Source of the DNA: Bradyrhizobium diazoefficiens
Lineage (GTDB): Bacteria > Pseudomonadota > Alphaproteobacteria > Rhizobiales > Xanthobacteraceae
NCBI RefSeq assembly: GCF_016616885.1
Contig: NZ_CP067102.1
Span: 5,422,501 to 5,486,500, forward strand
Length of the DNA: 64,000 nucleotides
Direction of reading: 5' to 3'
A program made the translations under genes and the position numbers. Shown here one piece after another: positions 54,451 to 62,637 of this stretch. Position 1 is the first letter of the stretch. The number at the start of each line of letters is the position of its first letter. The notes under the pieces are model-generated. The model did not search any database. It had not been told where the DNA came from and was given only the letters and a program-made list of their open reading frames with translations.

Positions 54451-56659
54451 GGTCCGCCGCTCCGCCGCCGCGCTCGAGGTCCGGGGCCTCGACGTCTATT
54501 ATGGCCATTCGCACGCACTGCAGGGTGTCGACCTCTCGCTCGATGCCGGCGTGTTCTCCGTCGTCGGCCGCAACGGCATGGGCAAGACCACGCTGTGCAA
54601 GGCGATCATGGGCCTGGTACCGGTCAGTGGCGGCTCGATCCGCGTCCGCGGCGAGGATATCACACGGCGCCCGCCCGCGCATATCGCGCGGCTCGGCGTC
54701 GGCTATGTGCCGCAGGGCCGCCGGCTCTGGCGCTCGCTCAGCGTCGACGAGCATCTGCGGCTTGCCGGCGGCATGCGCTCTGGCGCCTGGACGGTCGAGC
54801 GCATCTACGACACCTTCCCGCGGCTCGCCGAACGCAAAGACCATGGCGGCGGCCAGCTCTCGGGAGGCGAGCAGCAGATGCTCGCAATCTCGCGCGCGCT
54901 GCTGACGAATCCACAGCTGCTGATCATGGACGAGCCGACCGAAGGGCTTGCGCCTGTCATCGTCGCCCAGGTCGAGGAAATGCTGTTGCAGCTCGGCGAG
55001 GACGGCGACATGTCCGTGCTCGTGATCGAGCAGAACATCGGCGTCGCCACCGCGATCTCGCGCAATGTCGCGATCATGGTCAACGGCCGCATCAACCGCA
55101 TCATCGACTCTGGTCGCCTGTCCGCCGACCGCGAGCTGCAGCAGCGCCTGCTCGGCGTCGGGCTGCACGCCGAGCTTACGCCAGATATCGACGTGCCGGC
55201 GGCGGGCGCCGAAGCGAAAGCTTCCCCCCAGCCCGTGCGGCCAAGCGGGCCGGTCCGCATCTACATCTCGAACCCCGTCCCGCCGACGCGCTGGTCGCAA
55301 CCGGTTCCGATCGGACGTATCGAGGCGGCGGCGCGGACGCTGTCGACCCAGGTCGCGCGCCTCGACGAAACCGCACGCCGCAAGCGCGAGCCGGCGACGG
55401 CGCAAACGTCGGGACCGCCGGTCGTGCTGGTTGTCGGCACGCTCGACACCAAGGGGACGGAACTCCGCTTCATTCGCGACATCATTGCCGAGAGCGGACT
55501 GCGCACGCGGCTGGTCGACGTCTCCACCAGTGGCAAGCACGGAACCTGCGATGTCTCGGCGCAGGAAATCGCGCTGAACCACGGTCGCGGCGGCTCGGCC
55601 GTGTTCGGCCCGGACCGCGGTGCTGCAGTCACCGCGATGGCCGACGCGTTCGCCAATTGGATCAAGCGGCAGGGCAATATTGCCGGCGTGATTTCCGCTG
55701 GCGGCTCGGGTGCGGCATCGCTGGTCGCGCCTGGCATGCGTACCCTCCCCGTCGGCGTGCCAAAGCTGATCATATCCTCGGTCGCGTCCGGTGACGTCGC
55801 GCCCTATGTCGGCCCCGCCGACATCACGATGATGTACTCTGTCACCGACGTGCAGGGCGTCAATTCGATCTCGCGCGCGGTGCTGTCGAACGGTGCCAAC
55901 GCGATCGTCGGCATGGTCAAGGCCCGCCTCGACCAGCGCGAGCCCAAAGAGCGAGCGGCGAGCGCCGGGCTGCCGTCAGTCGGCATCACCATGTTCGGCG
56001 TCACCACGCCGGCGGTGCAGAAGATCGCGGCCGATCTGCGCGACGATTTCGAATGCCTCGTCTTCCACGCCACCGGTGTCGGCGGCCGCTCGATGGAGAA
56101 GCTGGTCGACTCCGGCCAAATCGCCGGCCTCATCGATCTCACCACCACCGAGATCTGCGACCTCCTGATGGGCGGCGTATTTCCGGCGACGGAGGATCGC
56201 TTCGGCGCGATCATCCGCACCCGCGTGCCCTATATCGGCTCGGTCGGCGCACTCGACATGGTCAATTTCGGCGCACCCGACACTATCCCCGAGCGCTATC
56301 GCGGCCGCAAATTCCACGTCCACAATCCGCAGGTGACCTTGATGCGGACCACCGTGGAGGAGAACGAGCGCATGGGCCGCTGGATCGGAGAGCGACTCAA
56401 CCAGATGGACGGACCGGTGCGCTTCTTCCTGCCCGAGGGCGGCGTTTCCGCGCTCGATGCCCGCGGCCAGCCGTTCTGGGATGGCGAGGCCGACGGCGCC
56501 CTGTTCCGCACGCTGGAGCGCACGGTGCGTTCGACAGGCAACCGCCAACTGATCCGCGTCAAGCAGAACATCAACGATCCCGAGTTCGCCTCGATCATCA
56601 CGGCTGCGTTCCGAACGCTGTTCGGCCGCGGCGGGGCGCGCCGGAGACTAGCGAGGTGA
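54443..56659 (+). CDS. Fusion of LivF ATPase with a UPF0261 (Tm-1-like) domain
   Basis: 738 residues. Residues ~8-240 are a complete LivF ATPase: Walker A GRNGMGKTTLCKAIMG, signature LSGGEQQMLAISRAL, Walker B LLIMDEPTEGLAPVIV, H-loop VIEQNIGVA. A ~90-residue linker leads to a UPF0261/Tm-1-like domain (~330-735) opening VVLVVGTLDTKGTELRFIRD, with AGVISAGGSGAASLVAPGMRTLPVGVPKLIISSVASG and GGVFPATEDRFGA. This family binds nucleotides; its reaction is unknown. The fusion physically ties the unknown protein to the importer. The next gene is the TIM-barrel partner, four bases on. Confidence 0.93.
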   Translation: MSEVRRSAAALEVRGLDVYYGHSHALQGVDLSLDAGVFSVVGRNGMGKTTLCKAIMGLVPVSGGSIRVRGEDITRRPPAHIARLGVGYVPQGRRLWRSLSVDEHLRLAGGMRSGAWTVERIYDTFPRLAERKDHGGGQLSGGEQQMLAISRALLTNPQLLIMDEPTEGLAPVIVAQVEEMLLQLGEDGDMSVLVIEQNIGVATAISRNVAIMVNGRINRIIDSGRLSADRELQQRLLGVGLHAELTPDIDVPAAGAEAKASPQPVRPSGPVRIYISNPVPPTRWSQPVPIGRIEAAARTLSTQVARLDETARRKREPATAQTSGPPVVLVVGTLDTKGTELRFIRDIIAESGLRTRLVDVSTSGKHGTCDVSAQEIALNHGRGGSAVFGPDRGAAVTAMADAFANWIKRQGNIAGVISAGGSGAASLVAPGMRTLPVGVPKLIISSVASGDVAPYVGPADITMMYSVTDVQGVNSISRAVLSNGANAIVGMVKARLDQREPKERAASAGLPSVGITMFGVTTPAVQKIAADLRDDFECLVFHATGVGGRSMEKLVDSGQIAGLIDLTTTEICDLLMGGVFPATEDRFGAIIRTRVPYIGSVGALDMVNFGAPDTIPERYRGRKFHVHNPQVTLMRTTVEENERMGRWIGERLNQMDGPVRFFLPEGGVSALDARGQPFWDGEADGALFRTLERTVRSTGNRQLIRVKQNINDPEFASIITAAFRTLFGRGGARRRLAR

Positions 56660-56662
56660 CCG

Positions 56663-57496
56663 ATGGCCCGGTTTGAACGCGCACCCCTGTTAAGACGGTT
56701 TCGCGAGATGGCGAAACGCGGCGAGCCGATCGTCGGCGGCGGCGCCGGCACCGGCCTGTCGGCCAAATGCGAGGAAGCAGGCGGCGTCGATCTCATCGTG
56801 ATCTATAATTCCGGCCGCTACCGCATGGCCGGTCGCGGCTCGCTTGCGGGCCTGATGCCCTATGGCGATGCCAACGCCATTGTGCTGGAGATGGCCGGCG
56901 AAGTGCTGCCCGTGGTCAGCAAGACGCCGGTGCTCGCGGGCGTCAACGGCACCGATCCATTCCGCGACATGGATGTGTTCCTCGACCAGCTCAAGGCACT
57001 CGGCTTTGCCGGCGTGCAGAACTTTCCGACCGTCGGCCTGATCGACGGCGTGTTCCGCGCCAATCTCGAAGAGACCGGCATGTCCTACGCACTGGAGATC
57101 GACATGATCGCCAAGGCGCGCGAGAAGGACCTGCTGACGACGCCCTACGTCTTCAGCGAAAAGGAAGCCGCCGCGATGGCGATCGCCGGCGCCGATATCA
57201 TCGTCTGCCACCTCGGGCTCACCACCGGCGGCACGATCGGCGCCCAGACCGCGCCCAAGCTGAAAGACTGCCCGGCGCGTATCGACACCTGGGCCTCGGC
57301 CGCGCTCAGCGTCAATCCCGACATTCTGGTGCTCGCCCATGGCGGTCCGATCGCGGATCCCGCGGATGCCGACTTCATCATGAAGAACACCCGCTACTGC
57401 CACGGCTTCTATGGCGCCTCCTCGATGGAGCGGCTGCCGGTGGAGCGGGCATTGACGGACCAGGTACGAAAATTCAAGGCGATCGGAACGCGATAA
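56663..57496 (+). CDS. TIM-barrel PEP-hydrolase-like protein (COG5564 type)
   Basis: 277 residues with a phosphoenolpyruvate-mutase-like TIM-barrel pattern: [64 protein letters not shown] and [23 protein letters not shown]. It is annotated in the family as phosphoenolpyruvate hydrolase-like, but no activity is proven here. In plants the UPF0261 and this barrel domain are joined in the Tm-1 protein; here they are adjacent genes. It starts at ATG 56663 after a GAGGTGA. Confidence 0.9.
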   Translation: MARFERAPLLRRFREMAKRGEPIVGGGAGTGLSAKCEEAGGVDLIVIYNSGRYRMAGRGSLAGLMPYGDANAIVLEMAGEVLPVVSKTPVLAGVNGTDPFRDMDVFLDQLKALGFAGVQNFPTVGLIDGVFRANLEETGMSYALEIDMIAKAREKDLLTTPYVFSEKEAAAMAIAGADIIVCHLGLTTGGTIGAQTAPKLKDCPARIDTWASAALSVNPDILVLAHGGPIADPADADFIMKNTRYCHGFYGASSMERLPVERALTDQVRKFKAIGTR

Positions 57497-57522
57497 CGCC
57501 TGCAGGATTGAGGGAGAGAAAC

Positions 57523-60429
57523 ATGTCAGGGATCCTAGTCGGCGAGCTCATCCTCTGGCTGATCGTCGCGATCGTCGTGATCGTGGTTGGCGTCTACATC
57601 GTCAACTGGCTCTATCACCGCTCCTCCAAGGAGGTGTCGTTCGTCCGGACCGGCTTCCTCGGCGAACGCGTGGTGATCAATGGCGGCGCCTTCGTGCTGC
57701 CCTTCATCCATGACTACACACCGGTCAACATGAACGTGCTGCCGATGGGCATCGTACGCTCTCGGCAAGACGCGGTAATCACCCGCGACCGCATGCGCGT
57801 CGATATCGAGGCCGACTTCTATGTCAGGGTTCAGGCCACGCGCGAAGCCGTGTCGATCGCGGCTGCGACTCTCGGCCGCCGCACCATGGAGCCGGAGCAG
57901 CTCCATGCGCTCCTCGCCGGCAAGTTCATTTCCGCGATCCGCTCGGTCGCATCCGAAATGACCCTCGAGGAGATGCATGAACGGCGCGGCGACTATGTCG
58001 CACGCGTCAAGACAAATGCGGCCGAAGCGCTCGCCCAGAACGGCCTTGAGCTGGAATCCGTCGCAATCACCGATCTCGACCAGACCGACCTCGAGTTCTT
58101 CAACCCGTCGAACCGGTTCGATGCCGAAGGCCTGACGCGACTGATGGAGGACATCGAGGCCAAACGTAAGGCGCGCAACGACATCGAGCAGGACTCGATG
58201 ATCAAGATCCGCACCCGCAATCTGGAGGCAGAGCGACAGGCGCTCGACATCGAGCGCGAGAGCGAGACCGCTCGGCTGGAGCAGGAACGCGACATCGAGA
58301 TGCGCCGCGCGCTCCAGCGCACTGAAGTGGCCCGCGAACGCGCGTTGCGCGAGACTGAGGCCGAGCAGGCCCAGATCTCGGCGCGCGAAGCCATCGAACG
58401 CTCCCGGATCGCCAACGAGCAGGCAATTGCCGAGGCGCGCATCGCCTCCGAACGCGAGACCCGCCAGAAGGAGATCGAGCGCACCCGCACCATCGAGGAG
58501 AAGGAGCTGCTGGCGCGCGAGGAGATCGAAAAGACCCGGATCGCCAACCAGCGCTCGATCGACACGACGCGGATTGCCTCCGAACGCGAGGTGCGCCAGC
58601 GCGAGATCGAGCGGATGCGCACCGTCGAGGAAGCCGAGATCGCCGCGCGCGAAGCGATCGAGAAAGCCCGGATCCAGCAGGACCGCGTCGTCACCGACGC
58701 CCGCATCGCCAACGAGGAGGAGACGCGGCGCCGCGAGATCGAGCGCACCCGCGCCGTCGACGAGGCCGAGATCGCCGCCCGTGAAGCCACCGAGAAGGCG
58801 CGCATCGCCCAGACGCTGGTCGTCAATGTCGAGCGCATCTCCTCGGACGAGCGCACCCGCGCATTGGAGATCCAGCAGCTTCGCACCATCCAGGAGGCCG
58901 AGATCGAGGCGCAGCGCGCCGTCGAGGCGGCCCGCATTGCGCGCGAGCGGACGCTCGCCGCCGAGCGCATCGCCGCCGAGCAGAGCACGCGCCAGCTCGA
59001 GATCGAGCGCAACCAGACCCTCGAAGTCGCCGGCATTGCCGCACGGGAGACCACCGAGGCTTCGCGCATCGCACAGGAAGAGCGCGTCCGCTCGCTGGAG
59101 ATCGCCCGCAACCGCGCCGTCGAGGAGGCCGACATCGCCTCTCGCGAGGCGATCGAGGCCGCCCGCATCGCCCAGGAGAAGGCCGTCGCAGCCGAGCGCA
59201 TCCAGGCCGAGCGCGACACACGCTCGCTCGAAATCGAGCGGACCGGCATCTTGGAGGCGGCCGAGCTGAAGCGGCGCGACGCCATCGAGCGCCAGCGCAT
59301 TACCGTCGATCTTGCGCTCGAAGCCGAACGGATCAACTCGTCCAAGAAGCGCGAGGTGCTCAATATCGAACAGAAGAAAGCGATCGAGATCGCCGACGAA
59401 GACCGCGTCATCGCTCTCTCTGCCAAGAAGTCCGAGCGGATTGATGCCGACCGCCAGGTCCGGCAGGCCGAGATTGTCGCCCGGAAAGAGGTCGAGACCA
59501 CCGACGTCTCCCGCGAGCAGGCGCTCGAAGCCGCCCGCCTCGAGCGCCGCCGCGCGATCGAGCAGTTGGAGGTCGCCCGCGTCCAGTCGCTGCAGGAGGC
59601 CGAGATTGCCGCCCGCGAAGAGGTCGAGCGCGCGCGCATTTCCTCCGACCGCGGCCTGGACGAGGCCCGCATCGGCCGCGAGCGCGAGCTGCGCAAGCTC
59701 GAAGTCAACCGCGAGAAGGAAGTCGAGACCGTCCTGATGGAGAAGGCGATCGCGATCCATCAGAAGTCGCTGGAGGAGTCGGCTGCCAAGGCGATGGCGG
59801 AGGAAGCGCGGATGCGGGCCACCGAAGCGACCGAGCGCGTCATCACCGCGCGCGAGAGCGAGATCGCCAAGCGGCGCAGGACCGTCGAGGTGATGATCGC
59901 CGAGAAGCAAGCCGAGGAGACGCGGATTGCCGCGGAAGCCGAGCGTGTGCGCGCCGCCGTCGAGGCCGAAGCGCAGCGGATGCTCAACGAGGCCGAGAAC
60001 GTGCTCACCGACCAGGCGCGCTACTCGCTGTTCCGCAGAAAACTGCTCGACCGTATCGAGGGCATCGTGCGCGAGAGCGTCAAGCCGATGGAGAAGATCG
60101 AGGGCATCCGCATCCTCCAGGTCGACGGCCTCAACGGCAATGGCCATAGCGGCAATGGCGGCCGCAGCGCCACCGACGAGGTAATCGACTCGGCGCTGCG
60201 CTACCGTGTGCAGGCACCGCTGATCGACTCCCTGCTCGCCGACATCGGCGTCGAGGGCGGCAGCCTGGCAAAAATGCCGGGCCTGATCCGCGAGGCCCGC
60301 GACATGCAGGGCATCAAGGAGTCCGCGCGCAAAGGGGGCGGTGGCGGCGACAAGCCGGCGGCGTCTCCGCCCGCGGCCGAGGGCGGCGGCGAGCCGCCGG
60401 CCGAGCGCGGTCCGCGGAAGAAGAGCTGA
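57523..60429 (+). CDS. Giant flotillin/SPFH-domain protein with 11-residue-repeat coiled coil
   Basis: About 968 residues. One N-terminal membrane helix (LILWLIVAIVVIVVGVYIVNWLY) precedes an SPFH/band-7 domain (~35-210: GGAFVLPFIHDYTPVNMNV, ITRDRMRVDIEADFYVRV, LELESVAITDLDQT). A very long coil (~215-830) is built of 11-residue units grouped into 44-residue blocks (EIAAREAIEKA-RIQQDRVVTDA-RIANEEETRRR-EIERTRAVDEA). A flotillin-like C-terminal part and a Gly/Pro/Lys tail end it. It probably forms large membrane-bound oligomers. ATG 57523 follows GGGAGAGA; upstream GTG-type starts add five residues. No NfeD partner is adjacent. Confidence 0.9.
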   Translation: MSGILVGELILWLIVAIVVIVVGVYIVNWLYHRSSKEVSFVRTGFLGERVVINGGAFVLPFIHDYTPVNMNVLPMGIVRSRQDAVITRDRMRVDIEADFYVRVQATREAVSIAAATLGRRTMEPEQLHALLAGKFISAIRSVASEMTLEEMHERRGDYVARVKTNAAEALAQNGLELESVAITDLDQTDLEFFNPSNRFDAEGLTRLMEDIEAKRKARNDIEQDSMIKIRTRNLEAERQALDIERESETARLEQERDIEMRRALQRTEVARERALRETEAEQAQISAREAIERSRIANEQAIAEARIASERETRQKEIERTRTIEEKELLAREEIEKTRIANQRSIDTTRIASEREVRQREIERMRTVEEAEIAAREAIEKARIQQDRVVTDARIANEEETRRREIERTRAVDEAEIAAREATEKARIAQTLVVNVERISSDERTRALEIQQLRTIQEAEIEAQRAVEAARIARERTLAAERIAAEQSTRQLEIERNQTLEVAGIAARETTEASRIAQEERVRSLEIARNRAVEEADIASREAIEAARIAQEKAVAAERIQAERDTRSLEIERTGILEAAELKRRDAIERQRITVDLALEAERINSSKKREVLNIEQKKAIEIADEDRVIALSAKKSERIDADRQVRQAEIVARKEVETTDVSREQALEAARLERRRAIEQLEVARVQSLQEAEIAAREEVERARISSDRGLDEARIGRERELRKLEVNREKEVETVLMEKAIAIHQKSLEESAAKAMAEEARMRATEATERVITARESEIAKRRRTVEVMIAEKQAEETRIAAEAERVRAAVEAEAQRMLNEAENVLTDQARYSLFRRKLLDRIEGIVRESVKPMEKIEGIRILQVDGLNGNGHSGNGGRSATDEVIDSALRYRVQAPLIDSLLADIGVEGGSLAKMPGLIREARDMQGIKESARKGGGGGDKPAASPPAAEGGGEPPAERGPRKKS

Positions 60430-60438
60430 GGTCGCCCC

Positions 60439-60876
60439 ATGCCCCGCGTCTACGTCTCTACAGTCGTCAACGCGCGCAACGACCGCGTCTGGGCGCGCGT
60501 GCGCGATTTCAACGGACTGCCGAACTGGCACCCGGCGATCGCCGAAAGCCGCATCGAGGGCGGCGAGCCCGCCGACAAGATCGGCTGTGTCAGGGACTTT
60601 CGCCTGCGCAACGGCGACCGCATCCGCGAGAAGCTGCTCGGGCTCTCCGACTACGACATGTTCTGCACCTACTCGATCCTGGAATCCCCGATGGGCGTCG
60701 AGAACTACGTCGCGACCTTGCGGCTGACGCCCGTCACCGATGGCGACCAGACCTTTGTGGAATGGACCGCCGAGTTCGACTGCGCGCCGGAGCGGGAGAC
60801 CGAACTCGTCGGCAATATCGGCGGCGGTGTATTCCAGGGTGGGTTCGATGCCCTGAAGCGCGTGTTCGGAGGTTGA
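60439..60876 (+). CDS. SRPBCC-family ligand-binding protein, copy 1
   Basis: 145 residues of the START/Bet v1-like SRPBCC fold: NDRVWARVRDFNGLPNWHPAIAESRIEGG at the start and GGGVFQGGFDALKRVFGG at the end. Such proteins bind or turn over hydrophobic small molecules in a central cavity; the close relatives annotated as polyketide-cyclase-like are mostly unproven. It is followed three bases later by a paralogue, and then by Mo-hydroxylase genes, whose substrate or product it may handle. Confidence 0.88.
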   Translation: MPRVYVSTVVNARNDRVWARVRDFNGLPNWHPAIAESRIEGGEPADKIGCVRDFRLRNGDRIREKLLGLSDYDMFCTYSILESPMGVENYVATLRLTPVTDGDQTFVEWTAEFDCAPERETELVGNIGGGVFQGGFDALKRVFGG

Positions 60877-60879
60877 TCC

Positions 60880-61323
60880 GTGCCGCATATCGTCAAGAGC
60901 ACGATCCTGGACGCGCCGACCGATGCAGCGTGGGCCATGCTGCGCGACTTCAACGGGCACGACCGCTGGCATCCAGCGGTCGCGACCTCGTCGATCGAGC
61001 GTGCGCACGCCTCCGACAAGATCGGCTGCATCAGGCGTTTCAAGCTCAAGGACGGCGCCGAGCTGCGCGAGCAATTGCTGGCGTTGTCCGACCTTGAGCA
61101 GAGCTTCAGCTACTGCCTGCTCGATACGCCGATCCCGATGTTCAACTACGTCGCCCACGTCCGCCTGCTGCCGGTCACCGACGGGGATCGCACATTCTGG
61201 CACTGGGAGTCGCGCTTCACGACCAAACCCGAAGACCGCGACCGCATCACGCACATGGTCGCCGAAGACATTTATCAGGCCGGGTTCGAAGCAATCCGCC
61301 GGCATCTGAAGGAGGCCGCCTAG
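60880..61323 (+). CDS. SRPBCC-family ligand-binding protein, copy 2
   Basis: 147 residues, clearly paralogous to the preceding protein (MLRDFNGHDRWHPAVATSSIERAHASDKIGCIRRFKLKDG aligns throughout in outline). A short helical C-terminus ends KEAA. The tandem pair suggests two related ligands or a heterodimer. Its stop meets the start of the FAD-subunit gene. Confidence 0.88.
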   Translation: MPHIVKSTILDAPTDAAWAMLRDFNGHDRWHPAVATSSIERAHASDKIGCIRRFKLKDGAELREQLLALSDLEQSFSYCLLDTPIPMFNYVAHVRLLPVTDGDRTFWHWESRFTTKPEDRDRITHMVAEDIYQAGFEAIRRHLKEAA

Positions 61324-62142
61324 ATGGCCGTGACAGTGAAGACTTTCGCCAGTGCCAGCGAGGCGGCCGGCGCGCTGTCCTCGGACCGCACGGCGCGTTA
61401 TCTCGGCGGCGGCACGCTGGTGATGCGGGCGCTGAACGAGGGCGATGTGTCGATCTCGACCGTCGTCCGCGCCCAGGACCAGGCGTTGACCCGGATCGAT
61501 GCCTCCGCCCCGCGCATCACGCTCGGCGCCGGCGTCACGTTCGCGCGGGTCCTCGCAGAGCGGGACCTTGCCTTCCTGCATGCCCCGGCCCGCTCGATCG
61601 GCGGCCCCGCCGTGCGCAACATGGGGACTGTCGGCGGCAATCTCTTCGCCCCGAACCCGTATGGCGATTTCACCGTCGCGCTGCTGGCGCTTGACGCCAC
61701 CGTGGCCGTGCAAGGCGGCTTCGGCTCGCGCGACATCCCGATCGAGGAGTTTTTGCAGGCGCGCGAGCGACAGGCCGGGACATTGGTTTTGTCGGTCTCC
61801 TGCACCCGGCCGGCAAGCAGTGAAGCATTTCGCTATCGCAAGATCGCGCGCATCAAACCGAAGGGCGGTTCCGTCATGACGCTGGCCGCGCATCTGCCGA
61901 TCAGCGGCGGCCGGATCGCAGGCGCCCGGATCGCGTTGGGCTCGATGGCACCGACCCAGATCCGTGCCCGCGCTGCCGAGCGGGCGCTGGAGGGCCGCTC
62001 GCTGGATGCTGCGACCATTGCGGCGGCCGCATCCGCCGCCATCGAAGGAACATCGCCCTCCGACAATGCGCTCGGCAGCGCCTGGTATCGCCGCGAGGTC
62101 GTCGGCGTGCATCTCCGTCGGCTGCTGTCGGGACAGGAATAG
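61324..62142 (+). CDS. Molybdenum hydroxylase FAD-binding subunit (CoxM type)
   Basis: 272 residues. FAD-binding motifs RYLGGGTLVMRALN and GGPAVRNMGTVGGNLFAPNPYGDF, and a CO-dehydrogenase-flavoprotein C-terminal domain (AGARIALGSMAPTQIRARAAERALEG). It passes electrons from the Fe-S subunit to its acceptor in xanthine-dehydrogenase-family enzymes. ATG 61324 immediately follows the SRPBCC stop. Confidence 0.93.
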   Translation: MAVTVKTFASASEAAGALSSDRTARYLGGGTLVMRALNEGDVSISTVVRAQDQALTRIDASAPRITLGAGVTFARVLAERDLAFLHAPARSIGGPAVRNMGTVGGNLFAPNPYGDFTVALLALDATVAVQGGFGSRDIPIEEFLQARERQAGTLVLSVSCTRPASSEAFRYRKIARIKPKGGSVMTLAAHLPISGGRIAGARIALGSMAPTQIRARAAERALEGRSLDAATIAAAASAAIEGTSPSDNALGSAWYRREVVGVHLRRLLSGQE

Positions 62143-62148
62143 AGCATC

Positions 62149-62625
62149 ATGTCCAAAATCCCCCTGCAATTTCGTCACAATGGTCGCGATGTCGCGATCT
62201 TCGTCGATGGCGGCACCAATCTCCTGGTCGCGCTGCGCGAGCTGATCGGCGACATGACACCGAAATTCGGCTGCGGCCAGGGCGGCTGCGGCACCTGCAG
62301 CGTGCTGATCGACGGCGAGCTTCATCTCTCCTGCCTGACGCTGGCGGAGACGGTTGCTGGCCGCTCCATCGAAACACTCGACGGCATGAAGCAGGGCCCG
62401 AACCTGCATCCGCTCCAGCGCGCCTTCGCCGACCATTTCGCGGCCCAATGCGGCTACTGCACCCCGGGTATGCTGATGGCCGCAAAAGCCCTGCTCGACC
62501 GCAATGCGTCGCCAAGCCGCGACGAGGTCATCGAGGCCATCTCCGGCAACATCTGCCGCTGCACCGGCTACGAGCCGATCATCAATGCCATCCTCGCCGC
62601 CACCGGCGGCCGGGTCAGCGCGTAA
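62149..62625 (+). CDS. Molybdenum hydroxylase 2Fe-2S subunit (CoxS type)
   Basis: 158 residues with both clusters' ligands: GCGQGGCGTCSVLIDGELHLSC for the plant-ferredoxin-type cluster, and QCGYCTPG with ICRCTGYEPI for the second. Length and order are standard. It couples the Mo subunit to the flavin subunit. Six bases follow the FAD-subunit stop. Confidence 0.95.
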   Translation: MSKIPLQFRHNGRDVAIFVDGGTNLLVALRELIGDMTPKFGCGQGGCGTCSVLIDGELHLSCLTLAETVAGRSIETLDGMKQGPNLHPLQRAFADHFAAQCGYCTPGMLMAAKALLDRNASPSRDEVIEAISGNICRCTGYEPIINAILAATGGRVSA

Positions 62626-62637
62626 GGGAACGCGACC

